A DNA stretch of 52,644 bases from a bacterium (GTDB lineage Bacteria > Vulcanimicrobiota > Vulcanimicrobiia > Vulcanimicrobiales > SCRA01): assembly GCA_004297985.1 (NCBI GenBank), contig SCRA01000060.1, positions 1 to 52,644 on the forward strand, given 5' to 3'. The translations under genes and the position numbers were made by a program. Below, in pieces: positions 7,159 through 13,746 of the stretch. The notes under the pieces were generated by a model, which saw nothing but the letters and a program-made list of their open reading frames with translations, made no database searches and was not told where the DNA came from. Positions within the stretch are counted from its first letter, which is position 1, and every line of letters starts with the position of its first letter.

Positions 7159-7584
7159 GTCGATCTTGTCGATACGAGTATTCTGCTGAAGCGCTACGTC
7201 GACGACCAGGACTCGGCTGCCGCCATCGCATTGACGCAGGGATACGAGCTCGTGACGTCTGCCTTTACCGAGGTAGAGTTGCGGTCCGCCTTACATGCCG
7301 CTCGCCGGCGACGGGTGCTTACGACCCGGCAAGTTCACGCGGTGCTCCAGCGCATTGCGGAGGAGCGCGATTGGTGGTTGCTCGTGACGGTAAGCGCGAA
7401 CGTGTTGCGCCGGGCCGAAGAGATCGTTGAGGCGCAGCCGTTACGCGCCGCCGACGCAGTGCATTGCGCCTCGGCGCTCGTCCTGCAAGAAGCGCTGGGA
7501 AACCCTCTGTACTTCGCAACGGCCGACCGGGAACAAGGCCGCTGCGCTCTGGCCCTCGGTCTTCCCACCGCTCCTCTTGCCTAG
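7159..7584 (+). pseudogene. PIN-domain protein without a usable start codon
   Basis: The PIN domain itself is complete: VDLVDTSILLKRYVDD (first Asp), TEVELRSALHAA (Glu), RAADAVHCASAL (Asp) and FATADREQ. However, there is no in-frame ATG, GTG or TTG near the expected N-terminus. The frame stays open back to 6991 over sequence that belongs to the previous fragment. The last codons (APLA) come from the duplicated mazE-upstream segment. There is no antitoxin partner. It may be translated from an unusual start, but more likely it is inactivated. Confidence 0.6.
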
Positions 7585-7620
7585 GGGCGCCTGCCGATGA
7601 TCTCCGCCTCACCGACGGGA
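7568..7620 (+). repeat. Rearranged partial copy of the mazE region
   Basis: Bases 7568-7591 match 6121-6144, upstream of mazE, at 22 of 24 positions. Bases 7593-7620 match the mazE coding segment 6227-6254 at 25 of 28. The roughly 80 bases between them in the original are deleted. It is a deletion-bearing relic of a second mazE locus. Confidence 0.7.
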
Positions 7621-7637
7621 TTTAACATCTAGCAGGG

Positions 7638-7669
7638 TTGATGTCGGTCATACAATGTAGTACACTGTA
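7638..7669 (+). promoter_or_regulatory. Promoter and operator of the BrnT-like/CopG pair
   Basis: TTGATG (7638-7643) and TACACT (7661-7666) have a 17-base spacer. A 9-1-9 palindrome, TACAATGTA-G-TACACTGTA (7651-7669), has one mismatch and overlaps the -10. Each half is itself a TACA-n-TGTA dyad. A ribosome site AGGAG lies at 7682-7686 before ATG 7690, so this transcript has a short leader. Confidence 0.6.
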
Positions 7670-7689
7670 CACCACACAGATAGGAGTTC

Positions 7690-7953
7690 ATGTCTGTGTT
7701 CCCGATTCGGGGTCTCTTCTGGGACGGCAATAATGTTGAGCATCTCTGGCAGAGCCATCAGGTGGCTCCGGATGAAATTGAGGAGATTGTCCTAGGGTGC
7801 GACGGGGAAGATCCCGTGTACCGACAACGCCGTGATGCTGGCGCGGGCAGGCTTTTGAAGATGGTCGGAGAGTTCCTTGAGTCCGGGTTGTTTCGAGTTT
7901 TCGTGGCACGCGACATGGATGGTGCGGAGAAGCACGCCTATCGCCGAGGGTGA
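7690..7953 (+). CDS. Divergent BrnT-like toxin
   Basis: 87 residues. FWDGNNVEHLWQSHQVAPDEIEEIV is the N-terminal half of a BrnT-type fold (WD...N...H.V...E.EE). The C-terminus FRVFVARDMDGAEKHAYRR matches the strand and Arg/Glu helix of the family. The middle lacks the usual GR.L.VV strand in clear form. It is unlike the BrnT at 5480, so it is a separate module. Its stop overlaps the antitoxin start by one base (TGATG). Confidence 0.7.
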   Translation: MSVFPIRGLFWDGNNVEHLWQSHQVAPDEIEEIVLGCDGEDPVYRQRRDAGAGRLLKMVGEFLESGLFRVFVARDMDGAEKHAYRRG

Positions 7954-8201
7954 TGATCATGGCAACAGCAACGAGAAAGACGCATAAGGAAATGGAGCGA
8001 GAGTTGGCTCGCTCCCAACCCAAAGACGTAGAACGCGCCCAGGTCGTCCGCGGGGCGGCTACCCGTTCCCCGATCTCTATCAGGTTGAGCGCACCTCTTC
8101 TCGAGCGCCTTGATCGCATTGCGATAGAGCAGGATCGAAAGCGGGGAAACCTGATTCAGCATATCTTGTGGGAATACGTCCGAACTCACCCGGACGATTG
8201 A
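7953..8201 (+). CDS. CopG-family (ribbon-helix-helix) antitoxin
   Basis: About 82 residues. The start could also be GTG 7950 or ATG 7959. The N-terminal 45 residues are charged (toxin-binding). The ribbon-helix-helix is PISIRLSAPLLERLDRIAIE, followed by KRGNLIQHILWEYVRTH. It would bind the palindrome at 7651-7669. A decayed copy of its 3' half lies at 11966-12057. Confidence 0.8.
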   Translation: MIMATATRKTHKEMERELARSQPKDVERAQVVRGAATRSPISIRLSAPLLERLDRIAIEQDRKRGNLIQHILWEYVRTHPDD

Positions 8202-8234
8202 AGGCCCTTTGCTGGCCGTTCGGTTTCCTCGTGG

Positions 8235-8363
8235 ATGCGTTGGGGCTATTATGAACTTGACTGGAGCACGTTTGCGCTGGGCCGATCGCGGTGGTTCGAC
8301 TTTGGCGGAGCGTCGACGCCGATCTCTCGCGACGCCTCGACCGCGCGGCTGGATCCGTTATAG
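8235..8363 (+). other. Short reading frame with FDFGG motif, likely a gene tail
   Basis: After the copG gene a 42-codon frame encodes MRWGYYELDWSTFALGRS and then WFDFGG. A W/Y-x-DFGG motif is reminiscent of GNAT/FemAB-type acyltransferases, but nothing precedes or completes it. It runs into the 3' end of the convergent amidase gene. The resemblance is weak and debris is the best guess. Confidence 0.25.
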
Positions 8364-9641
8364 GCATCCTTGCCCGCCCTGCGCGAGTGCCGTTTCCAGC
8401 CGGAGTGCCGCGGCCAGCAGTGCGCCGTCGTCCCCAGCCGGGGCCACGAGCTGGACGCCTACCGGCAACCCCAGCGGCCCGCGGCCGCAGGGGACGGCGA
8501 TCGCGGGGAGCCCATAGAACGTCCACGGGCGCACGTAGCGCGAGTCGCCGGTAGTTGCGCGCTCGGGCGCCTCACCCGGGGCGCAGGGCGTCAGCAGCAG
8601 ATCCACGCCCGCGAAGAGCGCGTCGATCCGCGGGCGGCGTTGCTCGCGCTCCGCTAACGCCGCGTCGTAGCGTTCGCGCGGCGTCGCGTGCCCCTGCACC
8701 AAGAGCGTCGCCAGGTGCGGCGGGAGCGCGGCGCCCAGCGCGCGCCAACGCCGGCCGTGATATTGCACGCTCTCGTAGGCCGCCACCGTCAGCAGCGCAT
8801 CGCCGCCGCACGCTACGTCGTCCGGCAGATGGAGAGCATCGACCTCGCAACCGGTTTCGCGGAACGCACGCGTTGCCCGCGCCAACGCGTCGAGTGAAGC
8901 CGGTTCCACAACATCGTCGCCGGCGAGATCCGCCACGCCGATGCGCAACGGCGCGACCTTTGTCGGCGGCTCGATCGTTGAATCGAGCGCGCGTGCCGCG
9001 GCGATGGCGTCGCTCGCGCGCTGCGCGAAGATGCCCACGTGATCCAGCGACGGCGCCAGCGGTGTTACGCCCTCCGTGGAGATCCGTCCGAACGTCGGCT
9101 TGAAGCCTACGATTCCGCAGAACGATGCGGGGCGCAGCGTGGAGCCCGCGGTCTGGCTCCCCAGTGCGATGTGGCAGTGGCCGGCCGCTACGGCCGCCGC
9201 CGAGCCGGCACTCGAGCCCCCCGGCGTGCGCGTGGAATCGTAAGGATTGGCCGTCGGCGCCGGGTCGAGCCAGGCGTATGCGGTGGTCTGCGTCTTCCCC
9301 AGGACGATCGCGCCCGCCGCGCGCAGCCGCGCAACGGCAAAGGCGTCGCGTGCGGCGGGCTCCTGCATCTGATCCGGCAGGCCGCAACGCGTGAACCACC
9401 CCGCGACGTCGAAGATATCCTTCACGCCTAAGACGAGGCCGGCCAGCGGAGCCTCGGCGGAGATGCGCCGTGCCTGCTCGCGCGCATCGCGCGCATCGAT
9501 CGCCACCCAGGCCTGCAGCCGCGCCTCGTTCGCCTCGGTCCGCGCCAGCGCCGCCTCGAGTGCGGTGACAGGATCGCTTGATCTCTCTTCCACGTCGTCT
9601 CCCTGTTCGGCGGGATATTTCGACGGCTTGCGCGATGCCAC
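8358..9641 (-). CDS. Amidase-signature-family amidohydrolase
   Basis: 427 residues. The amidase signature is complete: catalytic Lys74 (LGVKDIFDVAG), the glycine/serine stretch TPGGSSAGSAAAVAAG (about 140-154) with the bridging serine, and the nucleophile Ser167 in GSQTAGSTLRP. The C-terminal substrate part ends with the usual GLPAIAVPCG and GLPVGVQLV. There is no signal peptide, so it is cytoplasmic. The substrate cannot be told; relatives cleave short amides, allophanate or aryl amides. It is divergent from the flavoprotein gene 48 bases away, so regulation may be shared. Confidence 0.92.
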   Translation of the reverse strand: MASRKPSKYPAEQGDDVEERSSDPVTALEAALARTEANEARLQAWVAIDARDAREQARRISAEAPLAGLVLGVKDIFDVAGWFTRCGLPDQMQEPAARDAFAVARLRAAGAIVLGKTQTTAYAWLDPAPTANPYDSTRTPGGSSAGSAAAVAAGHCHIALGSQTAGSTLRPASFCGIVGFKPTFGRISTEGVTPLAPSLDHVGIFAQRASDAIAAARALDSTIEPPTKVAPLRIGVADLAGDDVVEPASLDALARATRAFRETGCEVDALHLPDDVACGGDALLTVAAYESVQYHGRRWRALGAALPPHLATLLVQGHATPRERYDAALAEREQRRPRIDALFAGVDLLLTPCAPGEAPERATTGDSRYVRPWTFYGLPAIAVPCGRGPLGLPVGVQLVAPAGDDGALLAAALRLETALAQGGQGCL

Positions 9642-9689
9642 GTGCGTAACCTGCTACCGAAGTCCTAGCGAAGCGGGGCGCATTCGCGT

Positions 9690-11150
9690 ATGGTCGAGCG
9701 AATGCCTGACTTCCATGGCAATCCGATGATCATTCAGGGTGGCATGGGCGCAGGCGTTTCGTCTTGGCGGCTCGCGCGTTCAGTCTCCGAACTCGGCCAG
9801 CTCGGCGTCGTTTCCGGCACCGCGATCGATCAGATCCTCGCCCGGCGCTTGCAGGACGGCGACCCCGGCGGCCACATGCGCCGCGCCCTAGACCGGTTTC
9901 CTTTCCCCGGCATGGCCGAGCGCATCTGGCAGCGATACTATGTCGCCGGCGGCAAGCCCGCGGGCGAATCGTACCAGACGCTGCCGATGCAGGCGAAAGA
10001 GAACCCGCGCGAGCTGCAAGAGCTTTGCATCGCGGCGAACTTCGTGGAAGTCGTTCTCGCCCGCGAAGGCCACGACAATCCGATCGGCATCAACTACCTC
10101 GAGAAGATCCAGATACCGCACCTGCCCTCGCTCTATGGCGCCATGCTGGCCGGAGTCGACTACGTCCTGATGGGCGCGGGCGTTCCCGTGAAAATCCCCG
10201 GCGTGCTCGATCGGTTCGTCGAGCATGAGCTCGCGACGTATCCCTTATACGTCGCCGGAGCGGCCGACGGAGACGACACGACGATCACGTTTGATCCTCG
10301 TGATTTCGTGGAGTGCGAGCTGCCTCCGTTGGCGCGCCCGAAGTTCCTCGCGATCGTCTCCTCGAATACGCTGGCGGCGACCGTTCTGAAGAAAGCCAAC
10401 GGCAAGGTCGACGGTTTCGTTATCGAGGGTCCCAGTGCCGGTGGACACAACGCGCCCCCGCGCGGGCGCCTTCAGGTGGACGAGGCCGGCGAGCCGATCT
10501 ACGGTGAGCGCGACAAAGTCGACCTCGAAAAGATTCGCGGCCTGGGGTTGCCGTTCTGGCTCGCCGGAGGATACGGCCGGCCCGAGAAACTGCGCGAGGC
10601 ACTGGCGGCCGGCGCCTGCGGCATCCAGGTGGGGACCGCGTTTGCGTTCTGCGAGGAGTCGGGCTTGAGAGACGACTACAAGCAGGCAGTCTTGGCGAAG
10701 ATCGCTGCGGGCGAAGCGCTCGTCCTAACCGATGTGCTCGCCTCCCCGACGGGCTATCCGTTCAAAGTCGTGCAGCTCGAAGAGACGCTCTCCGAGCCGG
10801 AGCTCTACGAAGCCAGACCGCGGATCTGCGATCTGGGCTATCTGCGCGAGGCCTACAAGGCTCCCGACGGTGCGGTCGGCTTCCGCTGCCCAGCCGAGCC
10901 GGTGAACCTGTACGTCGCGAAAGGCGGGCGGATCGAGGACACCGTCGGGAAGAAATGCGTCTGCAACGCCCTGATGGCAACCATCGGTCAACCGCAAGTC
11001 CGCAAGGGGAATCTCATCGAGTTGGGTCTGGTGACGTCCGGAAGCTCCTTGAACGACGTCAAGCGCTTCATGCCGCACGACGGATCGGCGTACAAGGCTG
11101 CGGACGTCATCGCCACGTTGCTGAACGGAGGTCCTGAATGGCGCTCTTGA
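9690..11150 (+). CDS. Nitronate monooxygenase/FabK-like flavoprotein
   Basis: 486 residues (ATG 9702 is also possible). An FMN TIM barrel of the 2-nitropropane dioxygenase family begins MIIQGGMGAGVSSWRLA. GFVIEGPSAGGHNAPPRG carries the GGH motif used for FMN and catalysis, and FWLAGGYGRPEKL and GIQVGTAFAFCEESG form the phosphate-binding end. A long extra C-terminal part holds a cysteine pair (KKCVCNAL). Length and pattern resemble the long nitronate monooxygenase/PfaD-like branch more than short FabK. It overlaps fabI by 13 bases, which suggests a role in enoyl reduction or lipid chemistry. That is inference. Confidence 0.8.
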   Translation: MVERMPDFHGNPMIIQGGMGAGVSSWRLARSVSELGQLGVVSGTAIDQILARRLQDGDPGGHMRRALDRFPFPGMAERIWQRYYVAGGKPAGESYQTLPMQAKENPRELQELCIAANFVEVVLAREGHDNPIGINYLEKIQIPHLPSLYGAMLAGVDYVLMGAGVPVKIPGVLDRFVEHELATYPLYVAGAADGDDTTITFDPRDFVECELPPLARPKFLAIVSSNTLAATVLKKANGKVDGFVIEGPSAGGHNAPPRGRLQVDEAGEPIYGERDKVDLEKIRGLGLPFWLAGGYGRPEKLREALAAGACGIQVGTAFAFCEESGLRDDYKQAVLAKIAAGEALVLTDVLASPTGYPFKVVQLEETLSEPELYEARPRICDLGYLREAYKAPDGAVGFRCPAEPVNLYVAKGGRIEDTVGKKCVCNALMATIGQPQVRKGNLIELGLVTSGSSLNDVKRFMPHDGSAYKAADVIATLLNGGPEWRS

Positions 11151-11911
11151 GCGGCAAGACCGCGCTGATAACCGGCGTCGCCAACCGCTGGTCCATCGCG
11201 ACCGGCGTCGCGCGAGCGATGCATGCGCACGGCGCGCAACTGTGCTTCGTCTATCAGGGCGAGCGCGTCCGTGACGAGGTCGAGATGCTCGCCGCCGAGC
11301 TCGGCGGCGGACGGTGCTACCCGTGCGACGTGAGATCCGACGCTGCCCTCGCCGAGCTCGCGGTCTCGCTTGCGCGAGACTACGGGAAGCTCGACACCCT
11401 GGTCCACTCCATAGCCTACACGAACAAAGAAGACCTTCAGGGGAAGGTCTACGCGACGTCGCGCGCCGGCTTTGCGCTGGCGCTGGACATCTCGTCGTAT
11501 TCACTCATCGCGCTCGCGAACGCGCTCGTCGACGTTTTGAACGACGATGCCAGCATCATGGCACTGACGTATCTCGGCTCGACGGCGATCGTGCCGAACT
11601 ACAACCTTGCCGGAATTGCTAAGGCGGCGCTCGAGTCGATCGTGCGCTATCTCGCGTACGATCTCGGCGAGCGCGGGATCCGCGTCAACGCCATCTCCGC
11701 TGGTCCGATATCGACGGCCAGCTCCCGTCAAGTCAAGGGATTCAAGTCCATACTCGACTGCGTCGCCTCCGGTGCGCCGCTGCGCCGCAACGTCAGCCCC
11801 GCAGACGTCGGAAACACGGCGGTCTATCTCGCATCGGAGCTCTCGCGAGCGATCACGGGCGACGTTCATTTCGTCGACGCCGGCTACCATGCCATGGGCA
11901 TTCTCGCATGA
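11138..11911 (+). CDS. fabI: Enoyl-[acyl-carrier-protein] reductase FabI
   Basis: 257 residues, the normal length. The FabI-type nucleotide loop is LITGVANRWSIATGVARA. The catalytic pair is Tyr155 and Lys162 (PNYNLAGIAKAALE), and the second family tyrosine is Tyr145 (LTYLGSTA). NAISAGPISTASSR is the substrate loop. It performs the last step of each fatty-acid elongation cycle with NADH. It is translationally coupled to a second putative enoyl-reducing flavoprotein. It is odd to find it inside an accessory island, so it may be an additional copy. Confidence 0.92.
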   Translation: MALLSGKTALITGVANRWSIATGVARAMHAHGAQLCFVYQGERVRDEVEMLAAELGGGRCYPCDVRSDAALAELAVSLARDYGKLDTLVHSIAYTNKEDLQGKVYATSRAGFALALDISSYSLIALANALVDVLNDDASIMALTYLGSTAIVPNYNLAGIAKAALESIVRYLAYDLGERGIRVNAISAGPISTASSRQVKGFKSILDCVASGAPLRRNVSPADVGNTAVYLASELSRAITGDVHFVDAGYHAMGILA

Positions 11912-11965
11912 AGGCGAATCCATACCGCGTGCGCTGGGCGCAGTGGCTGCCCGCGGCGCTCAGCA

Positions 11966-12057
11966 TTGATCGCATTGCAATCGAGCAGGATCGAAAGCGG
12001 GGAACCTGATTCAGCACATTTTGCGGGAATACGTCTGAACTCACTCGGAGGATTGGG
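11966..12057 (+). pseudogene. Decayed copy of the copG antitoxin 3' half
   Basis: This segment aligns with 8110-8200, the last 30 codons of the intact copG. It has scattered transitions, a one-base deletion after GGGGAA, and a CGA-to-TGA change. The 5' half and the toxin gene are gone. It shows that a paralogous BrnT-like/CopG module once stood here, directly upstream of the present HigB/HigA-type module. Confidence 0.8.
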
Positions 12058-12111
12058 GGAGCAGTCCAACGGGCCGCCGGGAGCTAAGTGATGCCATGAG
12101 GATTCTCGCGG

Positions 12112-12140
12112 TTGACGAAGAGTAACATATATGTTACCAT
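12112..12140 (+). promoter_or_regulatory. Promoter and operator of the HigB/HigA-type pair
   Basis: TTGACG (12112-12117) and TACCAT (12135-12140) have a 17-base spacer. The perfect 16-base palindrome GTAACATATATGTTAC (12122-12137) occupies the spacer and the edge of the -10. Transcription should start at about 12147, next to ATG 12149, which is again nearly leaderless. Confidence 0.65.
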
Positions 12141-12148
12141 GTTCGCAG

Positions 12149-12502
12149 ATGCCGCTGACCGTCACTGAGTACATTCGGGAGGACGGTTCCAGGCCTTACC
12201 AGGCGTGGTTTGACGGTCTCCCAGCTCAGGCGGCGGCAAAGGTTGCGACTGCGAGAGCGCGTCTCGAAATGGGTAACACCTCGGCCGTCAAGTGGATTGG
12301 CGTCGTCGGCGAATATCGGATCGACTGGGGACCTGGTTATCGGATATACCTTGCGAGAGACGGCGAGGAGCTCGTGATCCTGCTCGGTGGCGGGACAAAG
12401 CGGCGCCAACGGGCGGATGTTGAGCGCGCGAGCGCGTTATGGGCAGAATACAAGAAACGGAAGTCAGCGATCTCCCGAACGAGGGAAAAGGGTAACGCAT
12501 GA
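12149..12502 (+). CDS. RelE/ParE-superfamily addiction-module killer protein
   Basis: 117 residues. The pattern TVTEYIREDGSRPYQAWFDGL is the N-terminus of the 'probable addiction module killer' group (HigB/RelE-like). It is followed by VKWIGVVGEYRIDWGPGYRIYLARDG with the arginine-rich active-site strands, and LLGGGTKRRQRADVERA with the basic catalytic tail. ATG 12149 fits the family N-terminus. Such toxins cleave mRNA on the ribosome. The toxin comes first, overlapping the antidote gene by four bases. Confidence 0.9.
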   Translation: MPLTVTEYIREDGSRPYQAWFDGLPAQAAAKVATARARLEMGNTSAVKWIGVVGEYRIDWGPGYRIYLARDGEELVILLGGGTKRRQRADVERASALWAEYKKRKSAISRTREKGNA

Positions 12503-12822
12503 GTCTGACTCGCGATTCCGGACACACAATCGTAGAGCGTGCGAAGCGCGACCCCGCTTTCGCGAAGGCGCTGCTCGACGAGGCGGTTACGCTCTTTCTC
12601 AATGGTGAACCGGATACGGCGCGGCTCGTCCTACGTGACCTCGTAAATGCGACGGTCGGTTTTGAGCGACTAGCAGCTGCAACCGGAAAGCCGGCAAAGA
12701 GTCTGCATCGAATGCTCTCGACTAAGGGCAATCCGAGCATGGACAATCTCTCGGCAGTGCTCGGCGTGCTCCGCAAGCGGCTCCGCGTGAAACTTACCAG
12801 TCGTACGGTGCGAGCAGCGTAA
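12499..12822 (+). CDS. Addiction-module antidote protein (HigA-like)
   Basis: 107 residues. The N-terminal half (RAKRDPAFAKALLDEAVTLF) and the C-terminal Xre-type helix-turn-helix (VGFERLAAATGKPAKSLHRM, then LSTKGNPSMDNLSAVLGVLR) are the standard layout of the antidote family paired with the preceding killer. It is expected to bind the palindrome at 12122-12137. Intact. Confidence 0.9.
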   Translation: MSLTRDSGHTIVERAKRDPAFAKALLDEAVTLFLNGEPDTARLVLRDLVNATVGFERLAAATGKPAKSLHRMLSTKGNPSMDNLSAVLGVLRKRLRVKLTSRTVRAA

Positions 12823-12918
12823 CGGACGGCGTCCAACCGGAACGAAGAGATTCGTCTCAATGGTAATCGATGATTTTAATCTCAGTCGCTCCTTTCCCGG
12901 TTGAGGGCTTGCGCGCGC

Positions 12919-13680
12919 TCAATAGACGGCGCGGCCGCCGGAGATATCGACCACGCTGCCGGTGGTGAACGAGCACTCGTCTGAGCACAGCCAGGCCGCC
13001 ATCGCCGCTACTTCGTCCACGTCGAGGAATCGGCCCATGGGGATGCGCGAGAGCATATAGTCGATGTGCTCCTGCGTCATCTGCGCGAAGAGATCGGTCT
13101 TGGCCGCAGCGGGCGTTATCGCGTTGACTAGGACGTTCTTGCCGGCGAGCTCCTTCCCCAGAGATTTCGTCAGACCGATCAAGCCGGCTTTCGACGCGCT
13201 GTAGTGCGAGGCGTTGGGGTTGCCTTCTTTGCCGGCGATGGAGGCGATGTTGACGATTCTCCCGTAGCCGTTGTTCAACATCAGCGGAACCACCGCATGG
13301 CAGGTCAGGAAGGGCGCCACCAGGTTCACCTCGACCACGCGCCGCCACGCAGTGGGGTCCAGCTCCCAGGTCGGGGCGTTCCCGCCCGTGATGCCGGCGT
13401 TGTTCACCAGGATGTCGATCTTGCTGAAACGCTCCGCCGTTGCTTGCGCCGCCGCCTTGACCTCATCGTCGCGCGTCAGGTCGAGCGCCTGTGTGGCGAT
13501 CCGCGCCGCGGAGAACTCGCCGGCCAGCGCCTCCGCAGCGCGTGCAAGCCGCTCGCGATCCATGTCCCAGAGGGCAATCGCGGCACCGGATTGTAGAAGA
13601 CGGTGGGCGATCGCGTAGCCGATGCCGCGCGCGCCGCCGGTCACGATGGCGACGCGACCATTCAGATCGATCTGATTCAT
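12919..13680 (-). CDS. Short-chain dehydrogenase/reductase (SDR)
   Basis: 253 residues of classical SDR type: TGGARGIG at 14-21, NNAG at 93-96, Ser147, Tyr160 and Lys164 (SHYSASK). The C-terminus ends in GSVVDISGG. It is similar to FabG and to the gluconate- or KDG-5-dehydrogenase branch; the substrate is not set by sequence. It diverges from the FAH-family dehydratase gene 66 bases away with a shared operator-like box, so a sugar-acid step is more likely than fatty-acid synthesis. Confidence 0.88.
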   Translation of the reverse strand: MNQIDLNGRVAIVTGGARGIGYAIAHRLLQSGAAIALWDMDRERLARAAEALAGEFSAARIATQALDLTRDDEVKAAAQATAERFSKIDILVNNAGITGGNAPTWELDPTAWRRVVEVNLVAPFLTCHAVVPLMLNNGYGRIVNIASIAGKEGNPNASHYSASKAGLIGLTKSLGKELAGKNVLVNAITPAAAKTDLFAQMTQEHIDYMLSRIPMGRFLDVDEVAAMAAWLCSDECSFTTGSVVDISGGRAVY

Positions 13681-13690
13681 TGACCACACG

Positions 13691-13713
13691 TTGTCTGATG
13701 ACTCGACGACTCC
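13691..13713. promoter_or_regulatory. Operator-like box shared with the GntR gene at 28.6 kb
   Basis: This segment in the 66-base divergent gap begins TTGTCTGATGACT, then after one base GACGACT. The same sequence, with single-base changes, lies upstream of the FadR-type GntR gene (28612-28634). It contains GTC-N4-GAC, and a second GTTGTCGAC follows at 13721. It is likely the binding site of that GntR protein. Confidence 0.55.
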
Positions 13714-13746
13714 TCTCGGCGTTGTCGACGGAAACAAGGTGAAGCG

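Noticed and set aside
8358-9641. Long arginine-rich frames on the plus strand across the amidase gene
   Set aside because: They are antisense shadows in GC-rich DNA; the minus-strand frame carries all amidase motifs.
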